Of a DNA stretch of 64,000 nucleotides, positions 53,677 to 63,179 are shown one piece after another. The stretch's first letter is position 1; each line of letters opens with the position of its first letter. This DNA is from Corynebacterium minutissimum (lineage in GTDB: Bacteria > Actinomycetota > Actinomycetes > Mycobacteriales > Mycobacteriaceae): NCBI RefSeq assembly GCF_016889765.1, contig NZ_CP069533.1, forward strand, positions 620,001-684,000. The letters are read 5' to 3'. The position numbers were made by a program, and so were the translations under genes. A model generated the notes under the pieces. It did no database searches. It saw only the letters and a list, made by a program, of their open reading frames with translations, and had not been told where the DNA came from.

Positions 53677-54041
53677 GACAGGCGCTCGAGAAGATCCTCG
53701 CGGCCGAACATGCGAGCCGAGTCGATGGCATTGGGCTGGCCGGCGGTGGGATCGGCGTGGGCGTCAAGGAGGACGTCAATAACCGCGTCTTCCTTTTTGA
53801 AGATGGCCCCGGCCAGCGGGGACTGGCCGCGATCGTTGAGGAGGTTGACGTCAGCGCCGGCGGCGACAAGTTGGCGCACCAGCTCGGCATGCCCGTGGTA
53901 GGCAGCAAGCATGATGAAGGACTGGCCGTCTTGGTTCACCATGTCGACGTTGACGCCTTGCGCGATGTAGTCGAGCAAGGTGGCGTCGCCGCTGCGAGCG
54001 AAATCAAAAAGCTTGGTTGCAAAGTCCTGGATCTCATCCAT
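53673..54041 (-). CDS. Small ankyrin-repeat protein
   Basis: A 122-residue cytoplasmic protein with three ankyrin repeats: DATLLDYIAQGVNVDMVNQ, FIMLAAYHGHAELVRQLVAA and SPLAGAIFKKEDAVIDVLLD, each ~33 residues. Ankyrin repeats mediate protein contacts. It is coupled to the LysE exporter by a 4-base overlap, so it may be a regulator or partner of it. TAAACT 8 bases before ATG 54041 is a possible leaderless -10. Confidence 0.9.
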   Translation of the reverse strand: MDEIQDFATKLFDFARSGDATLLDYIAQGVNVDMVNQDGQSFIMLAAYHGHAELVRQLVAAGADVNLLNDRGQSPLAGAIFKKEDAVIDVLLDAHADPTAGQPNAIDSARMFGREDLLERLS

Positions 54042-54052
54042 GGTGGGATAGT

Positions 54053-54991
54053 TTAGCGCGCTAACTCTGCCACCCGCCGCACGGCGGCCTCAATGGCAAA
54101 TTCCTCGTCGCCGCCCTGGCCTTTAACCGCGCCATCGAGTTCCGCCATAAGAATGACGGCCTTGGTGATGTTGTCCCCAGACCAGCGGCGCGCCACCGGT
54201 TGAGTAATTTTAACGGCATATGGCGCCATGCCGGTCTGGGAGGCCAGCGAGTACTGGTCACCCCGCGCAGAGTAGAGGCGCGCAATGTTGCCCACCTTGT
54301 TCGCCAGCGCCGAAGCGATAGCCACGGGGCTCGCGCCCAACTGGAGTGCGCGGCGGCACGTCGACACGGCCGCTTCCACGCGCCCAGCCACCGCCGCGTC
54401 GGCGATGTCCCAGTTGGCCACTTCAGCCACGCCCACGTAGTACTCGTGGACCGCCTCGCGCGTGACCTTGCCGCCGGTATCGAAGACGAGCTGGGAGATG
54501 GCGGAGGCGAGTTCGCGGAGATCGGACCCGACGCCGTCGAGAAGCGCCTGCACCACATCCGGGGTGGGGCGCACGCCGTGGGAGGCAAATTCGCGCGTGG
54601 CCCACGGAGCCAGCTCGTTGGGGTAAAGGGAAAACACCTCGTGGACCTCACCGCTCTTGCGCAGGGCGGCGACGATCTCCGGCGGCTTCTTCTTTTTCTT
54701 CAACGTCTTCGCCGTCACCGAATACAAGAGGATGAGGGTAATGCCGGGCATGGGGTTGGCGCAGGCGTCAAGAAGAATGCGCGTGACTTCTTTGCCGGCC
54801 TTCTCCACATCACTGATGACGATGCAGCGCTCATCTCCGAACAGGGAGGGACTGGTGGCCTCGAGGATTTCGCCTTCGCTGACCTCAGAGGCCTTGAGCT
54901 TGGTGGCATCGCCCTGCTGAACGCTCAGGCGGGCGCGCTCGGCCAGGAATTCATCGTCGCCGAGGATGAGGTGCACGGACATGCCTGTCAT
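54053..54991 (-). CDS. holA: DNA polymerase III subunit delta
   Basis: Clamp-loader subunit that opens the beta sliding clamp. The 312 residues begin MTGMSVHLILGDDEFLAERA and follow the HolA pattern (AAA-like domain, then helical collar). I chose ATG 54991 because it overlaps the comEC stop by 4 bases (ATGA); ATG 54982 is an alternative three codons later. The order comEA-comEC-holA is standard in actinobacteria. Confidence 0.92.
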   Translation of the reverse strand: MTGMSVHLILGDDEFLAERARLSVQQGDATKLKASEVSEGEILEATSPSLFGDERCIVISDVEKAGKEVTRILLDACANPMPGITLILLYSVTAKTLKKKKKPPEIVAALRKSGEVHEVFSLYPNELAPWATREFASHGVRPTPDVVQALLDGVGSDLRELASAISQLVFDTGGKVTREAVHEYYVGVAEVANWDIADAAVAGRVEAAVSTCRRALQLGASPVAIASALANKVGNIARLYSARGDQYSLASQTGMAPYAVKITQPVARRWSGDNITKAVILMAELDGAVKGQGGDEEFAIEAAVRRVAELAR

Positions 54992-56238
54992 CTTAACAGC
55001 GCCGCGATGAGCCACCCCACAAACAAGAGCACCGCGACGGGACCGGCCTCGACGGTGGTCAGCGGCATGGCGGCAGCAACGCCGTGAATCCAGTCCGCAA
55101 GCGGTTCAATGAGGATGACGAGCGGGCGGCCGAGCCCTACCTGTGCGAGCACGGCGGCAATGAGACCCACGACGGTGATGATCGGTACGACGGGGGCTGC
55201 GAGCACGTTGGCAATGACGGAGACCACCGATACCCTGCCCGCCATGAGCGCGATGAGCGGCATGGTGACGATGTCCGCGGCAATCGCCACGGCGAAGGCG
55301 CGCGCGATAATGCCAGTACCGAGTATGCGCAGCAGCAGCGGGGTCAGCGCCACGATGCCGACGGTGGCCGCGACGGACAGCGCGAAGCCAAAGCTGACCG
55401 CAAGGTCGCTATCGGCAGCGAGCAGGAAAAGCACGCCGAGGGAGAGCGCGTGGAGTGGTTCCATCGTGGAGGAATTGAGCACGGCGAGGAGGCCTGCCAC
55501 CCCGGCGACGGTGGCGCGCTGGACGGAGGGCTCCCACCCCACGAGTGCGACAAAAAGTGCCAACGCGCTTGCTGACGCCCCCACCCGCACCTTCTGTCCC
55601 CTCACCACCAACGCCGCGGCAGTGCACACAATGGCAACGTTGGACCCAGACACCGCGCTTAAGTGCGAGAGCCCGGTATCGATGTAGAGCTGCTTGTCTT
55701 CGGGGCTTTGGAGGCTGGTATCGCCCAACACCATGCCGGGGATGAGGCCGTTATCGCAGATGGCGCGGAAATTCTCCGCCACGGCGGCAGTCCAGCTGTG
55801 TGAGTGGGAAGTGAGCTCGCCGCTGAAGACGGTCTGGCCCACCCCAACACGATCGGAAGAACCGGGCCGGCCGTGGATGGTCACGAGCGAGCCGGCGTAA
55901 GCTTCGGGCTGCTCGTCGAGGAAGACCGGCAGCTGGGTCGGGTATCCGGGAACGCTCAAGCGGACCATCCAGCCGGACGCAGTCTGGATGGGGTCTGCGG
56001 TGAGTTTTCCGGTGACCTCGGTGCCAAAGTGGAAAGCCTCTGCTCGCCGCATGCGCACCGCTGCCAGCGTAGCGAAGAGCGCGCCGCTGGCCGTACACAA
56101 AATAGCCTGGCCGGGCGCGCGCCGAAGGAAGGCGAAACAGGCGACAAGCCCCAGTAGCAACCAGGGCTGGCCGAAGAGCACGGCGAGCGTGGCCAGCCAC
56201 GCCACCACCGCAGCCGGCGTAAGCCGCAGCTCCCTCAT
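54988..56238 (-). CDS. comEC: ComEC/Rec2-type membrane channel, short form
   Basis: A 416-residue protein with the competence domain: ISAVSGSNVAIVCTAAALV (family block LSAVSGSN), GWEPSVQRATVAG and many helices. Full ComEC proteins (~700 residues) carry a C-terminal metallo-beta-lactamase domain; this one ends after the membrane part (LFVGWLIAALLR). The short form is usual in Corynebacterium. In competent bacteria it forms the DNA channel; whether this works here is unknown. It is coupled to comEA upstream and holA downstream by 4-base overlaps. Confidence 0.9.
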   Translation of the reverse strand: MRELRLTPAAVVAWLATLAVLFGQPWLLLGLVACFAFLRRAPGQAILCTASGALFATLAAVRMRRAEAFHFGTEVTGKLTADPIQTASGWMVRLSVPGYPTQLPVFLDEQPEAYAGSLVTIHGRPGSSDRVGVGQTVFSGELTSHSHSWTAAVAENFRAICDNGLIPGMVLGDTSLQSPEDKQLYIDTGLSHLSAVSGSNVAIVCTAAALVVRGQKVRVGASASALALFVALVGWEPSVQRATVAGVAGLLAVLNSSTMEPLHALSLGVLFLLAADSDLAVSFGFALSVAATVGIVALTPLLLRILGTGIIARAFAVAIAADIVTMPLIALMAGRVSVVSVIANVLAAPVVPIITVVGLIAAVLAQVGLGRPLVILIEPLADWIHGVAAAMPLTTVEAGPVAVLLFVGWLIAALLR

Positions 56239-56858
56239 GGACGCACCTTGTCCTTAAGCTGAGCGAACTTCGCTGGTCCAATGCCGGATACATCCATGAG
56301 CTGTTCTATCGACGTGAAGTGGCCGGCCTCTTCGCGGTGCGCAATGATGGCTTCGGCCGTTGCCGGGCCCACGCCCGGCAAGGTGATGAGCTCCTCGGCG
56401 GTCGCGGAATTGAGCGACACAGTGTCGTCACCGGTCTCGCCCCCGCCGCCGTCGTCCTCAGCGCCGGGGAGGGCGCCGACGGTGATCTGTTCGCCGTCGT
56501 TAAGCTTCTGCGCCAGGTTGAGGTTATCCGTGGGCACCTTGGGGCCCGAGGCCTCGAGGGCATCGTTCACGCGCGCGCCCGGCGCTAACGTGACCAAGCC
56601 AGGGGAATCCACCTCCCCCACCACGGACACCACGATATCCGCCGGTGCCGCGCTGCTCACTGCGGGTACTTCGTAGGGGTTAGCTGCCTCGCGCGAGCCC
56701 CCCAGCCACAGCAACAGCCCTACCGCCGCCAGCCCCACCGCAACCAGGGCAAGCCGCGGTGGCACCCGCAGGCGCGGGCGCGGGTAGTCCACGGAAAGCA
56801 ACTCTTCCTCCCCGGTAGGCCGGGTGAGGTCACGCAGGCGGTCAGCGATAGCATTCAT
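56235..56858 (-). CDS. comEA: ComEA-type DNA-binding protein
   Basis: A 207-residue membrane-anchored protein: a ~35-residue cytoplasmic head, one helix (about 36-52), an SLBB-like domain (about 75-130, VSVVGEVDSPGLVTL) and a C-terminal helix-hairpin-helix pair (LNSATAEELITLPGVGPATA and MDVSGIGPAKFAQLK) that binds double-stranded DNA outside the membrane. TAGCGT lies 7 bases before the ATG. It is the first gene of comEA-comEC-holA. Confidence 0.92.
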   Translation of the reverse strand: MNAIADRLRDLTRPTGEEELLSVDYPRPRLRVPPRLALVAVGLAAVGLLLWLGGSREAANPYEVPAVSSAAPADIVVSVVGEVDSPGLVTLAPGARVNDALEASGPKVPTDNLNLAQKLNDGEQITVGALPGAEDDGGGGETGDDTVSLNSATAEELITLPGVGPATAEAIIAHREEAGHFTSIEQLMDVSGIGPAKFAQLKDKVRP

Positions 56859-56865
56859 GCCCGTG

Positions 56866-56871
56866 ACGCTA
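56866..56871 (-). promoter_or_regulatory. Candidate leaderless -10 for comEA operon
   Basis: TAGCGT on the minus strand, 7 bases before the comEA ATG at 56858. Confidence 0.45.
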
Positions 56872-56941
56872 CGCAGCCCGCTACCTCACCGTCGAGGGCT
56901 TAGGCCGCAACCTGTGGATAACTTGTTGAAGGCGTCAACTA

Positions 56942-57730
56942 TCAGCTGAAGACGACGGAGACGCCGATGGCTCCGGGGCCGACGTGGACCGAGAGGACGT
57001 CGGTAAGCGCAACGCGCATAAACGATGACTCCGGCAGCGCCATACGCAGCAATTCCTCGAGGCGGCGCGCGGAGCCCTCATCGTCGTTGTACTGCACCGC
57101 AACGAACGCAGGCTTGCCCTCGGCACGGGAGGCCACCAAGTCCACGAGCTTGGTAAAAGCCTTGGTCTGCGTGCGGGTTTTCCCCACCATCTCCAGCTTT
57201 CCTGCCTGCACCGCCATGATGGGCTTGGTCGCGAGCAGGGCTGTGGACAACATCGCCGTCGCGGTCGACATGCGCCCAGAGCGGCGAAGGTCATCGATGG
57301 AGTCGAGATAGACCCACGTGTGCCCGCGCTCCAGCGTGTTGATGGCCGCGGCGTAGCACTCCTTCAGGGACGCACCGTCCTGAGCAAGCTTTGCAGCGGT
57401 CATGGCCGCCGCGCCCATGGCCATGCCGGCGGTTCCAGAGTCGATGACGCGGACGGTGTCAGGGAAGACGCCCGAGGCCGTCACCGCCGCCGACCACGTC
57501 GAGGACAGCTCCTTGGACAGGTGGATGGCTAACACGCCGTCGTCACCGGAGCGCTCCATCTCGCGGCCGTACAGGGCGGCGAGCTCAAGCGCGGTGAGGC
57601 CGGAAGTAGACAGCTCAGCACCGTCTTTGCCGTGGCTCTCCATGACGTGGAGATCCACCACGGTGATGCCTAGCTCCTCCACGATGTCCGCAGGCAGCCC
57701 CGCGGCGGAGTCGGTGACGACGCGAATCAC
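56942..57730 (-). CDS. DegV-family fatty acid-binding protein
   Basis: A 262-residue DegV protein. The N-terminus IRVVTDSAAGLPADI carries the conserved TDS motif, and SKELSSTWSAA the second lipid-binding Ser block. Family members bind a fatty acid and, in Firmicutes, serve as FakB subunits of fatty acid kinase. No fakA gene is nearby. The GTG start at 57730 shares one base with the upstream phosphatase stop (TAGTG); the open frame before it belongs to that gene's region. Confidence 0.9.
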   Translation of the reverse strand: MIRVVTDSAAGLPADIVEELGITVVDLHVMESHGKDGAELSTSGLTALELAALYGREMERSGDDGVLAIHLSKELSSTWSAAVTASGVFPDTVRVIDSGTAGMAMGAAAMTAAKLAQDGASLKECYAAAINTLERGHTWVYLDSIDDLRRSGRMSTATAMLSTALLATKPIMAVQAGKLEMVGKTRTQTKAFTKLVDLVASRAEGKPAFVAVQYNDDEGSARRLEELLRMALPESSFMRVALTDVLSVHVGPGAIGVSVVFS

Positions 57731-58428
57731 TAGACGTCCGCTCCCGCGCCGCCCACGACGGCACCGCCCATGTTCCAACCGTCGAAGTACCACTGCGCGC
57801 GGTCCACGTTCTCCGGAGTAAATTCCAGCGGAGACAGCGGCTGGGAAGCATCGAATTCGGGGCGGGCGGTCAGCTGCGACCAGTGGGTATTCTTCAGCCC
57901 GGACAGAATGCCGTACTGGTGGTGATCCAGGCCCAGTAAGTGGCAGGTCAACGCGGAAATGGCGCCGCCGTGCGCGACGACGAGGACCGCACCCTCGTCC
58001 CATTCGGGGTGGGCGCGCATCAGCTCATCGATGACAGGGCGGGCGCGGGTGGCCACATCAACGCGGCTTTCTCCCTGCGGCGGGGCCCAGGTGGGGTCGT
58101 GGCGCCAGATTGCGCGCGCACCAGGATACTGTTCATCGACTTCGGCAGAGGTCATTCCTTGCCAGTCACCAAGGTGGGTTTCACGCAGGCGCTTATCGAC
58201 GTCCACCTCGATCCCCAATTTCTCCCCTATCACTGCCGCGGTATCACGGGCACGGATGAGGTCGGAGGAGACGATAGCCGTGATCTGTTTGTCCACGAGG
58301 AGGTCCGCGGCGGCGCGGGCTTGGGAAAGGCCGACCTCAGAAAGCTCGGTGTCGAGGTGCCCCTGCATCCGGCCGGTGGCGTTGTAGGTGGTTTGACCGT
58401 GGCGGATGAGGAGGAGGCGGCGCGTCAT
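57730..58428 (-). CDS. Histidine phosphatase (phosphoglycerate mutase-like)
   Basis: A 232-residue member of the histidine phosphatase superfamily. The active-site block is LLLIRHGQTTYNATGRMQG near the N-terminus, with the second His in VVAHGGAISAL. It is more like broad phosphatases (CobC/PhoE, glucosyl-3-phosphoglycerate phosphatase GpgP) than the glycolytic enzyme. In this position, after rsfS, actinobacteria often have a GpgP-like protein; that role is a guess. ATG 58428 overlaps the rsfS stop by 4 bases. Confidence 0.9.
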   Translation of the reverse strand: MTRRLLLIRHGQTTYNATGRMQGHLDTELSEVGLSQARAAADLLVDKQITAIVSSDLIRARDTAAVIGEKLGIEVDVDKRLRETHLGDWQGMTSAEVDEQYPGARAIWRHDPTWAPPQGESRVDVATRARPVIDELMRAHPEWDEGAVLVVAHGGAISALTCHLLGLDHHQYGILSGLKNTHWSQLTARPEFDASQPLSPLEFTPENVDRAQWYFDGWNMGGAVVGGAGADV

Positions 58429-58892
58429 AACTCGTCGTCTTCCGGCTCCGGCTGGGCCAGCGGAATCTCTTCGATGGACTCGACGTCGCGCGGATTGACT
58501 TCGGTGGACCACTCGCCTGGGCGCTCTGGTGTCTCGAGACCGGGGATCTCAAGGAGCGGGCAGTCGTGGTAGAGGCGGTCGAGACCGTAGAACTCGCGTT
58601 GGTCGTTGCGCTGAACGTGAACGACAATGGGGCCATAATCAAGCAGAACCCAGCGGTTTTCGCGGTTGCCCTCGCGGCGCTTGGGCTCAAACCCCTTCTT
58701 GGTCAGCTCGTCTTCGACTTCCTCGACGATGGACCCCACCTGGCGCTCGGTATCGGCAGAGGCCAAGACAAAGACCTCGGTGATGGCGAGCACGTCGGAG
58801 ACGTCAATGGCTGCAATGTTGGTGGCCAACTTTTCATCCGCAGCCAGGGCAGCGGTTTCCGCCATGAGGCGTGCTTCATCAGTAATCGACAT
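58425..58892 (-). CDS. rsfS: Ribosomal silencing factor RsfS
   Basis: A 155-residue protein that binds uL14 and blocks subunit joining in starvation. The DUF143 core is visible: DVLAITEVFVLASADTERQ, then NRENRWVLLDYGPIVVHV and REFYGLDRLYHD. The C-terminal ~35 residues are an acidic Glu/Pro extension typical of actinobacteria. It lies behind nadD, separated by 105 bases. Confidence 0.93.
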   Translation of the reverse strand: MSITDEARLMAETAALAADEKLATNIAAIDVSDVLAITEVFVLASADTERQVGSIVEEVEDELTKKGFEPKRREGNRENRWVLLDYGPIVVHVQRNDQREFYGLDRLYHDCPLLEIPGLETPERPGEWSTEVNPRDVESIEEIPLAQPEPEDDEL

Positions 58893-58997
58893 GACTATCC
58901 CTACACAACGCGTACAGTACTAAGACCTCTAGTCTTACACGCCGAGAACCTATTTTCCTAGTCAATCGCCGTGGCCATCCCCACGCCCCGACGATTC

Positions 58998-59615
58998 CTA
59001 GAGAGGCTTTTCCGGATGCGGGCTGTAGAGGTGGTTCTTAGCGATGTACTGCACCACCCCATCCGGCACCAAGTACCACACCGGCTGGCCCTGCTGGGCG
59101 CGGGCGCGGCAATCGGTGGAGGAAATCGCCATGGCGGGGATTTCGATGAGCTCGATATCGTCTTGGGATTCGAGCGGCAGCATGTCTTTGCTGAGCTCGT
59201 AGCCGGGGCGGGTCACGCCAACAAAGTGCGCCATCTCCAGCATCTCTTCCCAGTTCCGCCAGCTCATGATGGAAGCCACCGAGTCCGCACCAGTGATAAA
59301 GAAAAGCTCCGCATCCGGGAAAATAGCGCGCAGGTCACGCAACGTATCGATGGTGTAGGTCGGGCCTTCGCGGTCAATGTCCACGCGGGAGACTGTGAAA
59401 CGCGGGTTGGATGCGGTGGCCACCATGGTCATGAGGTAGCGGTGCTCAGCGGCGGTGACCTTTTTGTCCGCCTTCTGCCAGGGCTGGCCGGTGGGCACGA
59501 AGACCACTGTGTCAAGGCGGAAGCGGTGGGCTACTTCACTGGCGGCCACGAGGTGACCGTTGTGGATGGGATCAAACGTGCCACCCATGATGCCGATGCG
59601 TTGCGGACTAGTCAT
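58998..59615 (-). CDS. nadD: Nicotinate-nucleotide adenylyltransferase
   Basis: Adenylates nicotinate mononucleotide in NAD synthesis. The 205 residues have the nucleotidyltransferase motif [12 protein letters not shown] near the N-terminus and the C-terminal [15 protein letters not shown] (ISSTxxR). It starts at ATG 59615, overlapping the stop of the upstream cutinase-like gene by 8 bases. Confidence 0.95.
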   Translation of the reverse strand: MTSPQRIGIMGGTFDPIHNGHLVAASEVAHRFRLDTVVFVPTGQPWQKADKKVTAAEHRYLMTMVATASNPRFTVSRVDIDREGPTYTIDTLRDLRAIFPDAELFFITGADSVASIMSWRNWEEMLEMAHFVGVTRPGYELSKDMLPLESQDDIELIEIPAMAISSTDCRARAQQGQPVWYLVPDGVVQYIAKNHLYSPHPEKPL

Positions 59616-60468
59616 GGCTGGTGAGTATACCGGCCACGGCGTCGATGACCTGCACGTCCTGCCCGGAGAGTTCCCCTAAGAAATAGGACGCGTGACGCTC
59701 AGCCTTGGTGGCTAAGGCGCGGTTGGCGGCTTCGAGGGAGAAGTCACAAACAAAATCGCCATCCAGACAATAATCAACGTAGCGCGTTACCGGCAGCCCG
59801 GCACGGTTCTGTGCCCACGGGACCTGGTGCAGAGGGTTGCCAAAGGTGAGCACGGCATGCAGGCGCCCGGTGTCAGCGAGGTAGCCCTCGACACTCGTCG
59901 CGACCAGCGCTCCCTGCGAATAACCGGCGGCTACCCACCGCGGGTGGCAGTCGGTGGCGGCCTCATAATCGTCTACCACCTTCGGGGCATTGCGGGCACC
60001 GGTGCGCAAACTATCAACGGCTCCGAATGTCACTGAATAGGCCAGCTCCCCAAGAGAGTGCTGCTGGAGAACTCCAAACGCTCGCTGGACGAGCTGCAGC
60101 GGGCCTAAGTCCTCACCTTCCTGCGCCAAGGGAGGAAGGTTCATGGCGGCGGGATAAGAGTCCGGATCGAGCGCTAGCACATAGACGCCATCCATAGCGC
60201 CCGGGTGGCGCTGCTCTAACTGGTGGAACAGAGCCGCGAAGTTACGGCCCTCAAAGCCAGTGGACTCTGGGGCCTTCGCGGAGTAGCGCTGCGGCCCGAC
60301 GTACTCGCCCTGCTCCTCATTTTGATCCGAACCACGGGCGACGAGGACCACGGTGCTCGGGCAAGTTTCTACGTCGCCGACGGCTGCGGCCGTAGGCGTG
60401 TTTAGAAAGGACGCTGCTGTGACCAACGCGGCAGCGCTACACGTCAGGGCAGGAGAAGAAAGCTTCAC
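59608..60468 (-). CDS. Cutinase-like secreted esterase, copy 1
   Basis: A 286-residue exported alpha/beta hydrolase of the cutinase family (Culp-type in mycobacteria). The signal peptide spans about 1-28. The family start is [15 protein letters not shown], the nucleophile is in GYSQGALVA, Asp in YCLDGDFVC with flanking Cys, and His in [10 protein letters not shown]. Such enzymes hydrolyse lipid esters at the cell surface. It starts with GTG 60468, 10 bases behind the paralogue. Confidence 0.88.
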   Translation of the reverse strand: MKLSSPALTCSAAALVTAASFLNTPTAAAVGDVETCPSTVVLVARGSDQNEEQGEYVGPQRYSAKAPESTGFEGRNFAALFHQLEQRHPGAMDGVYVLALDPDSYPAAMNLPPLAQEGEDLGPLQLVQRAFGVLQQHSLGELAYSVTFGAVDSLRTGARNAPKVVDDYEAATDCHPRWVAAGYSQGALVATSVEGYLADTGRLHAVLTFGNPLHQVPWAQNRAGLPVTRYVDYCLDGDFVCDFSLEAANRALATKAERHASYFLGELSGQDVQVIDAVAGILTSHD

Positions 60469-60478
60469 CCTACTTTAT

Positions 60479-61384
60479 CTAGCGGAACCGAGCGCCATCG
60501 ACCATTCGGCCAATGGAATCGTAGACTTGGCCATCCCACTGGTGAGGAGTGAAAAAGTACTGGCCATGGGAACCGCCGGTGGGTTCCGCGGCGTAGAGGG
60601 TGCCCACGGAGAGGTCGCACACAGCGTCGAGCGGCAGGCAGTAATCAACGCGGTTGCCGGTAGCGCGCGGGTAGGGCATGAAGCCCATCGGGCCGCCTGC
60701 GCCCTTGGTATTGCCCACCACAGATGGATCGTTCTTGCGGGTCAGCGGGTTGCCGAAGGTAACGACGCCGGCGAGCTGACCACGGTTCGCCAGTTCCTTT
60801 TCGTGGCTAGCGATCACCATCGCGCCCTGGGAATAGCCGGAAAGGATGTACTGCGGATGGCAGCCGGTGGCACCTTCGTAATCGTTGATGGCACTCATGA
60901 CACCACGCTTGCCGGTCTGCACGGAGTGTGAGAACTGATCCAAGGCCGATACCGCAGTGTTCATGACTGGCTTTGCGTACTGCAGAACCACGCCCAGTGC
61001 TTGTGCCGCGGTGGTAGGCAGGCCCACGTTCGGCACTGTGTACTCCGGGTACGTCGCTGGGTAGTACTTGGGTTCCAGACCGAGGACGTAGACGTCCTTC
61101 ATCATCGAGTTGCCACCGTGGGTGGCCTGGTAGTGCGATTCGGCGTTGCGCAGCATGGCGCGGATGGATTCGCCTTCCCACCCATTGGAGGCACGGCCTC
61201 CCTGGTTGGAATACTGCGTCGGGTAGATCTGGCTGTTTTGACCGGAACCGCGAGCGGCCACGAAGACCACTGCGGGGCAGTGCTCATCGGCGTGGGCGGC
61301 GGGCGCGGTTACGGCCTGGGGAATGACAAGAGCAGACACTGCCATGACGGCGGCGGCCACGGAGGAAGCAATGCGGGACAGCAT
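60479..61384 (-). CDS. Cutinase-like secreted esterase, copy 2
   Basis: A 301-residue paralogue with signal peptide (about 1-32, ending AHA), CPAVVFVAARGSGQN, GYSQGAMVIA, the Cys-flanked Asp region YCLPLDAVCD and His in GSHGQYFF. The catalytic triad appears intact. It lies just before copy 1; the tandem arrangement suggests duplication. A strong palindrome and repeats lie between it and proA. Confidence 0.88.
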   Translation of the reverse strand: MLSRIASSVAAAVMAVSALVIPQAVTAPAAHADEHCPAVVFVAARGSGQNSQIYPTQYSNQGGRASNGWEGESIRAMLRNAESHYQATHGGNSMMKDVYVLGLEPKYYPATYPEYTVPNVGLPTTAAQALGVVLQYAKPVMNTAVSALDQFSHSVQTGKRGVMSAINDYEGATGCHPQYILSGYSQGAMVIASHEKELANRGQLAGVVTFGNPLTRKNDPSVVGNTKGAGGPMGFMPYPRATGNRVDYCLPLDAVCDLSVGTLYAAEPTGGSHGQYFFTPHQWDGQVYDSIGRMVDGARFR

Positions 61385-61477
61385 AAGAGGAAGGCACCAA
61401 TCAGTTCTTTGTTATTACCGCGCTATAGATTACTCAGGACTTCACCACCGTGCAGCACGAACCCCCACGCAAGGCAG

Positions 61478-61510
61478 ACAATCTACTCGAAAAGTTTTCG
61501 AGTAGATTGT
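61478..61510. terminator. 33-base perfect palindrome, likely terminator
   Basis: Arms ACAATCTACTCGAAAA and TTTTCGAGTAGATTGT pair over 16 bp around one central base. TTTG follows on the + strand. It lies downstream of proA and upstream of the cutinase pair (both minus), where a terminator for proA fits. Confidence 0.65.
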
Positions 61511-61537
61511 TTTGCGCAGGTCAGGCTCAAAAAAATC

Positions 61538-61570
61538 CTTTCGAGTAGCTTTCGAGTAGCTTTCGAGTAG
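61538..61570. repeat. Three tandem 11-bp repeats
   Basis: CTTTCGAGTAG is repeated three times without gap, followed by a partial CTTTTCTAG. The unit is part of one arm of the palindrome 28 bases upstream. Confidence 0.85.
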
Positions 61571-61585
61571 CTTTTCTAGCTGTCC

Positions 61586-62854
61586 TTAGGGGCGGGTCTG
61601 GCCGGTGCCCTGAAGGATCCACTTGGTGGAAGTCAGCTCCGGCAGCGCCATCGGGCCGCGCGCATGCAGCTTCTGGGTGGAGATGCCAATTTCGGCGCCC
61701 ATGCCGTAGACCTCGCCATCGGTAAACGCGGTGGAGGCGTTGAGCATCACGGCGGCTGCGTCGACCTCGTTGGCAAAGGTCATGAGTACATCGGCGTCCT
61801 GGGCGGCGATGGCCTCGGTGTGGCCGGTGGTGTATTCGGCAATGTGCGCGATGGCACCATCGACACCGTCGACGACCTTGGCGCAGATATCCATGGAGAG
61901 GAATTCCTCGCGCCACTCGTCATCAGTAGCCTCCACGGCGTCCTTGACGCCGAAGGCCTCGAGTTCCTTCACGTCACCGTGAATGGTAACCCCTGCTTCC
62001 TGGAGGGAGGTGATGACGCGGAGCTTGGAGGCGTCGGAAAGCGCGGCGTCAATAAGCACGCCCTCGGTGGCATTGCAGACGGAGGTGCGGCGGGTCTTGC
62101 CGTTGACCACCATATCGATGGCCTTGTCTAGGTCCGCGGAAGCGTCGACATAGAAGTGGCAATTGCCGGTGCCGGTCTCGATAGCCGGGACGGTGGCGTT
62201 TTCCACCACGGCGTTAATGAGGCGGGCACCGCCACGCGGGATGACCAGATCAACGAGGCCGCGGGCGGTGATGAGGTCCTGCACGGAATCGTGGGTCTCA
62301 CAGGGCAGAAGCTGCACGCCCTCGCGCGGCAGATCGAACTCCACGAGGGTGTCCTGAAGGAGCTCGACGAGCTTGGCGTTGGAGTTCTTCGCGGACTTGG
62401 AACCGCGCAGCAGCGGCACGTTGCCGGACTTCAACGCCAAGCCGAAGGCGTCGACAGTAACGTTCGGACGGGCTTCGTACACCATGCCCATCACGCCGAG
62501 TGGGACGCGAACCTGCTTCATCTGGATGCCGTTATCCATGGTGCGGCCCTGCAGGATCTCCCCTACCGGATCCTGGAGGGAGGCTACCTGGCGTAAGCCG
62601 CCGGCAATGCCCTCGATGCGGGCAGCGTCAAGCGAAAGGCGGTCGATAAGGGACTCGGACATGCCGTTGGCGCGGCCGGCCTCAATATCGCGCTCGTTGG
62701 CAGCGAGGATGTCCTCAGTGTGCGCGACGAGGTTGTCCGCGGCACGATTGAGGATCTCATTCTTGCGCGGGGTGGGCAGCTGCGCGAACTGCGGCGCCAC
62801 CGCCTTGGCGGCGCGGGCTTTGGACAGAACTTCTTCACGTTCGGTGGTGCTCAT
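61586..62854 (-). CDS. proA: Gamma-glutamyl phosphate reductase
   Basis: NADPH-dependent second step of proline synthesis from glutamate. The 422 residues match ProA. The catalytic Cys is in [25 protein letters not shown] and the C-terminal [16 protein letters not shown] are typical. TACGCT lies 8 bases before ATG 62854. The usual neighbour in corynebacteria, a hydroxyacid dehydrogenase, lies upstream. Confidence 0.96.
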   Translation of the reverse strand: MSTTEREEVLSKARAAKAVAPQFAQLPTPRKNEILNRAADNLVAHTEDILAANERDIEAGRANGMSESLIDRLSLDAARIEGIAGGLRQVASLQDPVGEILQGRTMDNGIQMKQVRVPLGVMGMVYEARPNVTVDAFGLALKSGNVPLLRGSKSAKNSNAKLVELLQDTLVEFDLPREGVQLLPCETHDSVQDLITARGLVDLVIPRGGARLINAVVENATVPAIETGTGNCHFYVDASADLDKAIDMVVNGKTRRTSVCNATEGVLIDAALSDASKLRVITSLQEAGVTIHGDVKELEAFGVKDAVEATDDEWREEFLSMDICAKVVDGVDGAIAHIAEYTTGHTEAIAAQDADVLMTFANEVDAAAVMLNASTAFTDGEVYGMGAEIGISTQKLHARGPMALPELTSTKWILQGTGQTRP

Positions 62855-62887
62855 GCCATACCAGCGTACGGAAGAAGCGCGGGTCCG

Positions 62888-63046
62888 TCAGGGTTTTCTT
62901 GTGAAATAGACTAAGCACCCCACCAGCGCGAAGACAGGGAAGACGAGCCAGGCCTGCGACCAGTGCGCAAGGAAGTGGAGCAGGAGGAATGCGAGGACCG
63001 CAAGGATGCCGACGATGACGAAGATATTGCCGCTTCTTTTATTCAT
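62888..63046 (-). CDS. 52-residue membrane protein
   Basis: From ATG 63046: NKRSGNIFVIVGILAVLAF, two hydrophobic segments (about 7-26 and 30-47) and a basic end (FTRKP). TATATT lies 7 bases before this ATG, favouring it over a start 8 codons earlier. Two-helix proteins of this size are common and uncharacterised. Confidence 0.6.
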   Translation of the reverse strand: MNKRSGNIFVIVGILAVLAFLLLHFLAHWSQAWLVFPVFALVGCLVYFTRKP

Positions 63047-63053
63047 AAAACGG

Positions 63054-63059
63054 AATATA
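63054..63059 (-). promoter_or_regulatory. Candidate leaderless -10
   Basis: TATATT on the minus strand, 7 bases before ATG 63046. Confidence 0.5.
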
Positions 63060-63179
63060 CAATGATTCATTACTATGTGCAGCGCACGAGGGGTTTAACC
63101 CCCAACTTCGCGGCAGCTCTCGGCGCCAACTACGAGAAGATTAGAAGACGTGACTGATTTCTCTTTGAGGAACGTAAAT

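Noticed and set aside
61538..61570. Short tandem repeats as a CRISPR remnant
   Set aside because: Units are 11 bp with no spacers and no cas genes are present.
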